Virus record (IMG/VR): IMGVR_UViG_3300047317_000732
Span: 1-23,371 of that record
From: a virus
Length of the DNA: 23,371 nt
Reading direction: 5' to 3' (one strand)
Below, piece by piece: positions 18,728 to 23,371 of the stretch. Position 1 is the first letter of the stretch. Every line of letters begins with the position of its first letter. The notes below the pieces were generated by a model. The model had not been told where the DNA came from. It searched no databases and saw nothing but the letters and a program-made list of their open reading frames with translations. A program made the translations under genes and the position numbers.

Positions 18728-18838
18728 ATGACATGGTTGTATTTTATACTGGTTGGGGTCGTTGTTTTAGCTTTAATCAGTTGGGCGCTAGATAAACCAC
18801 CACCACCTGATAGTGAGTTTGATGACGACTGGCCTTAG
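18728..18838 (+). CDS. 36-residue single-pass membrane peptide
   Basis: One hydrophobic helix (TWLYFILVGVVVLALISWAL) followed by a Pro-rich acidic tail (KPPPPDSEFDDDWP). The ATG is just after a hairpin whose loop holds GGAGGG. It overlaps the start of the Nudix gene by up to 26 bases. Topology fits a tiny membrane peptide such as a holin-type accessory. The small size limits confidence. Confidence 0.5.
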   Translation: MTWLYFILVGVVVLALISWALDKPPPPDSEFDDDWP

Positions 18839-20822
18839 GGAATACCTGATTGGAAGGCTGCCGCTCCTGTCATTAGCGTTTGATGAGAGCGCTAAACAGA
18901 GAAAAGATAAGTATGATTTAGATGTTTGCTGTAATTATGGGGATGAAGCCCCGGCCAAAGGTAAGGCGGCAAGTGTAGCATTCTTTACCCCACAAAATAA
19001 GGTCCTATTTGTAAAACGATCAGCATCAGAAGAAAATTGGGCTGATACTTGGTCCTGGCCCGGTGGTAAGGTAGATGATGGCGAGGGCGAGTATGATGCG
19101 GTTCGTCGTGAATGTGAAGAAGAACTTGGTCATTGTCCAGAAGATGATGGTCAGTGGATTAAAGTAGAGACTAAACGAACACCATTTGGTTGGGATCATA
19201 CTACTTTTGCTTGTCCGGTAGAGGATGAATTTGAACCTACATTAAACAGTGAACATTCAGCTTATCTTTGGCGTGGATTGAATGAATTACCTGAACCACT
19301 TCATCCAGGAGTAAAGGCATCATTAGAGAAGTTGAAAGATATTGCAGAGGACGAAGAGCCCGTCCCACTAGATCCTGATATCTTAGAACTTGCTCGAAAC
19401 ATGCCTTCAAATATCATTCAACAATTGTATCAACTACAGGCCGAGCGTGATAGGTATCGGGAGCCTGGTGAAGACGCTGAATTCAAGAATCCCGCACAGG
19501 ATGCAGCACTTAGGCAATTTCTATTTTGTCGTTTACCGAACCTTCTTGCCTATGATGCACCAGAAGGTACCTGGTCAGAAGAAGTGCATCCTAGAGACAA
19601 GACTGGTAAATTTGCCAAGAAAGGTAGTGCTTCACCTAAATTGATAAAGCAGTTGAAGGATGCAGGGTATATAGAGCATCCTGATTTCTCTAAAACAGAA
19701 ATATACCACCATCCGGAAACAGGGCATCATGTCGGTTTTATCGGAATGAGTGGGAATAGCAATGCAATCAAACATCTGCCACCCACAGGTAAACCTTCAA
19801 AGCTGATTATTGGCCAGAAGGGTATTGCGGAATTCTTACAAAGGGTGCATGGTCATGGTGGTGGTCCAGTAGATACTGGTACGGAATCAAAGCAAACAGA
19901 AAAGGCAATCAAGAAGAAGACTCTAACTCCAAGGGAAAGGATTAAGCAGATCATTGATCCAATGGGTTATTATCATACCGTTGAAGCGCAAACAATAGAA
20001 GCATTTAAGAATGCCAATATAGCGATAGATATAAGTGGCGGTTCGTGGGGGCGCCCATCAGAGTTTAGATTAAGGGAATGGAAGGGTACGAAGGTTATTC
20101 AACCGGAGGAACTTGATCCTGAACTTCAGCATACGTTTGATCACTTAAAAGAATCTAGTGAGATGGCAACTAAGGCTTCCATTAGTCTCAGTCATCGTTT
20201 AACTGATGAGGAAGCGAAGGAAGTAAAGAGCTTGGTCGCTGAGGAATTAGATTATCCTGATAAGAAGATCAAGATAAGCAAGGCAACGCCAACCGATAGA
20301 TTGAATGGTCGTAGGTTTAGGGTTGCTGGTCATGCTTTCCTGAATACAGGGATTATTAAGATTTATCAAAAGAACGTTAGTAGTCGCTCTATTTGCGCAG
20401 TTACAGCTCATGAAGTAATGCATCAAAAGTGGGAAGCGGTTAAGCGACAATATGAGAAGGAACAAGCTGAATTTCATAAGAAAAGGGCTGAGATCTATCC
20501 TAATGATCTCTCAATTGAAGAGGTCAACAGGGATTATCCCACTTATGCTGCAATTGGACTTATGCCTGCTTCTGCATTACAGAAGCATGATGGATTGACT
20601 GACTATAGTCGGGATTGGTGGAAGTCATACGAAGATGGGCATACTTCCAGTACTAGATTGCCAATTCATGAGACTTTAGCTGAAATGGCTGCATTAGATT
20701 GGGAAGGTATGTTGAACGAAAAAGATTTATCAATATGGTACAGGGATCCTAACCCTTGGAAGAAGATTTATAAGGCGATTTTAGAGAGATTCCCGCATGT
20801 ACCAAAGATACAGAGATATTAA
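18813..20822 (+). CDS. Nudix hydrolase fused to zincin-type metallopeptidase domain
   Basis: A 669-residue protein with a possible GTG start at 18813; an ATG at 18822 is nearly as good. Residues about 50-180 are a Nudix domain with a full Nudix box (about 85-107: GKVDDGEGEYDAVRRECEEELG), which would cleave nucleoside diphosphate-linked substrates such as oxidised dNTP, NAD or capped RNA. A connector (about 259-271: HPRDKTGKFAKKG) follows. Residues about 370-669 hold a zinc-protease-like domain with HEVMH (H533, E534, H537) and ETLAEMA (E620, E624), where E620 or E624 could be the third ligand. Two enzymes in one late-operon protein suggest virion cargo. The peptidase specificity is unknown. 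Confidence 0.75.
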   Translation: MSLMTTGLREYLIGRLPLLSLAFDESAKQRKDKYDLDVCCNYGDEAPAKGKAASVAFFTPQNKVLFVKRSASEENWADTWSWPGGKVDDGEGEYDAVRRECEEELGHCPEDDGQWIKVETKRTPFGWDHTTFACPVEDEFEPTLNSEHSAYLWRGLNELPEPLHPGVKASLEKLKDIAEDEEPVPLDPDILELARNMPSNIIQQLYQLQAERDRYREPGEDAEFKNPAQDAALRQFLFCRLPNLLAYDAPEGTWSEEVHPRDKTGKFAKKGSASPKLIKQLKDAGYIEHPDFSKTEIYHHPETGHHVGFIGMSGNSNAIKHLPPTGKPSKLIIGQKGIAEFLQRVHGHGGGPVDTGTESKQTEKAIKKKTLTPRERIKQIIDPMGYYHTVEAQTIEAFKNANIAIDISGGSWGRPSEFRLREWKGTKVIQPEELDPELQHTFDHLKESSEMATKASISLSHRLTDEEAKEVKSLVAEELDYPDKKIKISKATPTDRLNGRRFRVAGHAFLNTGIIKIYQKNVSSRSICAVTAHEVMHQKWEAVKRQYEKEQAEFHKKRAEIYPNDLSIEEVNRDYPTYAAIGLMPASALQKHDGLTDYSRDWWKSYEDGHTSSTRLPIHETLAEMAALDWEGMLNEKDLSIWYRDPNPWKKIYKAILERFPHVPKIQRY

Positions 20823-21068
20823 ATGATTGAACATCGAGAAATAGATGGGCGTCCTGCATCAGTGGTATATCTTGATGAGGACATGGCACCAGCAGAGCGT
20901 GATGATGCAACTATAGTCAAGATCTTGTTTGATGATGGTGAGATAAAGTGGTTAGTTGCTGATGATAGTGAAGACAACGACGAAGATAAAGAAGATGACG
21001 AAGAAGATACTGACGAAGACGAAGCAGAAGATTCCGGTTGGAAAAGTCCTCATTTTAGAAAGATATAG
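20823..21068 (+). CDS. small protein with acidic tail
   Basis: An 81-residue protein whose first half is a small beta unit (REIDGRPASVVYLDEDMAP, IVKILFDDGEIKWLV). It is followed by a long acidic run (DDSEDNDEDKEDDEEDTDED) and a short basic end. It starts directly after the Nudix stop (TAAATG) and ends five bases before the GT9-FkbM gene. I recognise no family. The acidic tail resembles that of the gene after the portal fusion (13939-14136). Confidence 0.6.
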   Translation: MIEHREIDGRPASVVYLDEDMAPAERDDATIVKILFDDGEIKWLVADDSEDNDEDKEDDEEDTDEDEAEDSGWKSPHFRKI

Positions 21069-21073
21069 TTAGA

Positions 21074-22867
21074 ATGGTTATTGGTAATAAGGGATGGGCA
21101 GGTGTCACCCGTGGTGGTGGTATTGGTGACAATATTGTAACATCTTCGGTTTTACCGGGACTTAAGAAGCGTTATGGACATGTTGAAGTAATTAGTGCAT
21201 CACCACATCATGTAGTGTTTGAAAATAATCCTTACATTGACAAGTTATCTGTACATGCTCCGGAAGACATTCCTCTTGAAAGTGGTCCTAATTGGCACTG
21301 GATTAGATCAAAGGAATTTGAATTCTATATAAACTTGTCACATTCGATTGAGTTTCAGCAGGCATTCTTTTCTAGCCAATATCAGTTCCAGTGGCCCAAA
21401 GAGGCTAGACACAAGATCGCTAATCGTTCTTATCTAGAAGTAGCACATGATATTGCACTAATTCCTTATGATGAAATAGCGCCTGCTTTCTACCCAACTA
21501 AAGAAGAAGTCTCTGATGCCCAAGCAATCAAACAGAAAATTGGTGGTCACTTTATTGCCTGGATGATTAAAGGTACACGATGTGACAAGGTACATCCTTA
21601 TGCACCATCAATCATTGCCAAGCTGATACAGGAAATAAAACTTCCAGTAGTATTGATGGGATCGGCTCGTGAACTAGAATTAGCTAATCTAATTCGCGCT
21701 GATCTGATTAAGATAAATGGGGACGCTAACGGATTAAGAAGAGCAATCACTGAACCTGGTGACGAATGGCCGATTAGACGCAGCTTGACTTTGGCACAAC
21801 AGGCTGATTTAGTTATTGGTCCAGATACGGGTGTATTGTGGGCCTGCGCTATGCGTGACATGCCAAAGATTGTAATGTTATCCCATGCTTCCCCTGAGAA
21901 CATTACTAAATATTGGGTGAGAACATCAACTCTACACGCCGATGTCAATAGAGTTGATTGTTGGCCTTGTCATCGACTACATGATAATATGGTAACATGC
22001 AGGCAGAACGAAGAGCAAACAGGCGCAGCTTGTATTAGTGATATATCGGTTAAGTCTATTGTGCAGGAAGCACATAAGTTGTTGGCCACGGGAACGGTGT
22101 CGGTTACTACAGCGTCACCGAAACAGAGTACCGATATTTGTACTTACAAGCATGGACGTCTGATTTACTTTCCTGGTGACCCTTATATGGGTAAGTTTCT
22201 CTCTGAACATGGTGAATATTCCGAGGGTGAAGTTGATCTGTTTAGACAGATTTTACAACCAGATGATTGCGTTATTGAAGTTGGTGCGAATATCGGGTGT
22301 CACACTATTCCACTAGCTAGAATGTGTAGGTCTGTTATTGCCATAGAACCTCAAACCACGTTGTTTAATACTTTGTGTGGTAATCTTGCTCTTAATGGTA
22401 TTTCTAATGTTCAGGCAATCAATGCCGCTGCCGGTTCTGAAGTCGGAAGTTGTGTTGTTCCAATTGTTGATTATCAAGCATTGGGTGTTAATTTTGGTGG
22501 CATTTCAATGCTGCCTGCGGGTAGTTCAGGTCAGAAGATTACTATGATGATGTTAGTTGATTTAAGGCATTTGGTATCTAATCTAAAACTAATCAAAGCC
22601 GATGTTGAGGGGATGGAGTGGAACGTATTGATGGGGGCATGGCCTCTTATTTCAGAACATAGACCTTACTTGTATTTAGAAGATGATCGAGAAGATAAAC
22701 GTGAACGTTTACATACCTTGCTTAGAGAGATGAATTATCGAATTTATCAGCATCATCCACCTTATGTTATTGGACACAATAACTTGGTTTCTCTAAACCT
22801 GTTTTGTGTCCCTGAGGAAAAGGAACTAGACCATGACGTTTCAATACGGCACGGCCTTACGCAATAA
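21074..22867 (+). CDS. GT9 (heptosyltransferase-like) and FkbM-type methyltransferase fusion
   Basis: A 597-residue protein. Residues 1-340 resemble glycosyltransferase family 9: GGGIGDNIV near 14-22, D251-T252-G253 in VIGPDTGVLWACA, SHASPENITKYW, and a Cys-rich stretch (CWPCHRL, then two more Cys) as in heptosyltransferase-like proteins of phage clusters. Residues about 370-597 are an FkbM-type SAM methyltransferase: VIEVGANIGCHT (E402, G404), AIEPQ (E425), NGISNVQAINAAAG, and KADVEGMEWNVL (D510). The pair could glycosylate and then methylate a sugar, or modify virion or cell-surface glycan. Both motif sets look intact. It overlaps the next gene by 35 bases. No membrane segment is present. 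Confidence 0.8.
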   Translation: MVIGNKGWAGVTRGGGIGDNIVTSSVLPGLKKRYGHVEVISASPHHVVFENNPYIDKLSVHAPEDIPLESGPNWHWIRSKEFEFYINLSHSIEFQQAFFSSQYQFQWPKEARHKIANRSYLEVAHDIALIPYDEIAPAFYPTKEEVSDAQAIKQKIGGHFIAWMIKGTRCDKVHPYAPSIIAKLIQEIKLPVVLMGSARELELANLIRADLIKINGDANGLRRAITEPGDEWPIRRSLTLAQQADLVIGPDTGVLWACAMRDMPKIVMLSHASPENITKYWVRTSTLHADVNRVDCWPCHRLHDNMVTCRQNEEQTGAACISDISVKSIVQEAHKLLATGTVSVTTASPKQSTDICTYKHGRLIYFPGDPYMGKFLSEHGEYSEGEVDLFRQILQPDDCVIEVGANIGCHTIPLARMCRSVIAIEPQTTLFNTLCGNLALNGISNVQAINAAAGSEVGSCVVPIVDYQALGVNFGGISMLPAGSSGQKITMMMLVDLRHLVSNLKLIKADVEGMEWNVLMGAWPLISEHRPYLYLEDDREDKRERLHTLLREMNYRIYQHHPPYVIGHNNLVSLNLFCVPEEKELDHDVSIRHGLTQ

Positions 22868-23216
22868 CCAGATTGGCCAAATCCAAACGTCTATCGGCAC
22901 AGCTGGTTTATTGAAAATATTTACGGGTGCCGAGCCAGCGAGCTGTACTGCGGCTGATCCTGCTGGACCTGTGGCAACGATTGCACTTCCAGCGACCTTT
23001 CTAACCTCTGTTGCTGGTGTGACAACTATTGCTGGTGCTTGGACTGCTAGTGCCGCTGCAACTGGTACTGCTTCAAGCTTTCGAATGTATGACGCTGCCG
23101 GTACCTGCCATGTTCAGGGGAATGTCGCCACCGATCTTGTACTTAACAATACCTCGATTACGTCTGGTCAGACGGTGACCGTTACCAGTTTTAGTGTTAC
23201 CGCTGGGAACGCATAA
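22833..23216 (+). CDS. virion-type structural protein, small
   Basis: A 127-residue protein, Ala/Thr/Ser-rich, with the pattern of short phage structural proteins (TALRNNQIGQIQTSIGTAGL, LKIFTGAEPASCT, ASSFRMYDAAGT, SITSGQTVTVTSFSVTAGN). It could be a tail-adaptor or head-tail protein. The function is unproven. AAGGA lies about nine bases upstream of the ATG at 22833, and the gene starts inside the GT9-FkbM gene. Confidence 0.65.
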   Translation: MTFQYGTALRNNQIGQIQTSIGTAGLLKIFTGAEPASCTAADPAGPVATIALPATFLTSVAGVTTIAGAWTASAAATGTASSFRMYDAAGTCHVQGNVATDLVLNNTSITSGQTVTVTSFSVTAGNA

Positions 23217-23229
23217 AGGGAGTACCGCG

Positions 23230-23371
23230 ATGGCCGTAGCGACCGCGACCCCGGAGCAACTGGCGCAACTGCATAATTTCGTGCAGATGCAGCGAGCGAC
23301 GACTATCGAGTGGTTCAGGATTATGAACCAGATCGAGGCGTTGATCCTTGGCTGGAATAGTACCATCTTGG
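23230..23371 (+). CDS. partial hypothetical protein cut by the right edge
   Basis: A frame open from an ATG at 23230 (GGGAG seven bases upstream) to the edge, 47 complete codons. The visible part is helical (TPEQLAQLHNFVQMQRATTI, then WFRIMNQIEALILGW). It is more GC-rich than the genes before it. The family is unrecognised and the C-terminus is missing. Confidence 0.6.
   Translation, partial: MAVATATPEQLAQLHNFVQMQRATTIEWFRIMNQIEALILGWNSTIL

Overview
The window looks like a piece of a tailed double-stranded DNA phage (Caudoviricetes). It carries a terminase pair, a portal protein and other virion genes packed head to tail, with ATGA, TAATG and one-base overlaps. I see no integrase, replication gene, major capsid gene or tRNA, so it is only part of a genome. 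The host is probably a proteobacterium. Grounds for this are the sigma70-like promoters, strong GGAG-type ribosome sites, a DUF3309-type membrane protein, an Rmf/CrpP-like protein and a lipobox protein. This host call is inference.

Layout. (1) 1-5160, minus strand: about fourteen small, probably early, accessory genes. They include a SWIM zinc finger, a SLOG/DprA-like Rossmann protein, an ADP-ribosyltransferase-like protein, a zinc-ribbon protein, a hidden 40-residue membrane protein and a gene cut by the left edge. They are split into transcription units by copies of one promoter module (TTGCAA, 16-17 bases, TATATR). Most copies also share a leader, GTCAGAAYGGAGA, running into the start codon. 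(2) 5160-5320: two of these promoters stand back to back. (3) 5320-5929, plus strand: two GC-rich early genes, the second DUF3846-like, closed by two tandem terminators. (4) 6046-6207: a leader with a candidate promoter, a repeated 13-mer and an ops-like GCGGTAGC. (5) 6208-23371, plus strand: the late/structural operon. Its order is a NusG/RfaH-like elongation factor, TerS, a small lipoprotein, TerL, two small genes, a collagen-like fibre, two small membrane proteins, a portal-topoisomerase IB fusion, small regulators and decorations (SANT-like, zinc, Ig-like, proline-rich), a 503-residue low-complexity protein, an Rmf-like protein, a repeat protein, a membrane-anchored GAF-like protein, a Nudix-metallopeptidase protein, a GT9-FkbM fusion and a virion-type protein. 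The right edge cuts a further gene.

How it may work together. The leftward and rightward early units could modify the host (ADP-ribosylation-like, SLOG and small zinc proteins) from a shared promoter type. The late operon is about 17 kb or longer and opens with its own NusG paralogue, which would suit processive, antiterminated late transcription. Several late proteins are large mosaics in which a structural or anchor part is joined to an enzyme. Examples are portal plus topoisomerase IB, Nudix plus zincin, and glycosyltransferase plus methyltransferase. Recurring Gly-rich connector motifs such as HPRDKTGKF and DGGPGSGP occur in some of these proteins. I think this set of enzyme-bearing virion-operon proteins, together with the NusG-headed operon, is the most unusual thing here. 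Three structured intergenic RNAs (about 15420, 17322 and 18700) interrupt an otherwise gapless operon.
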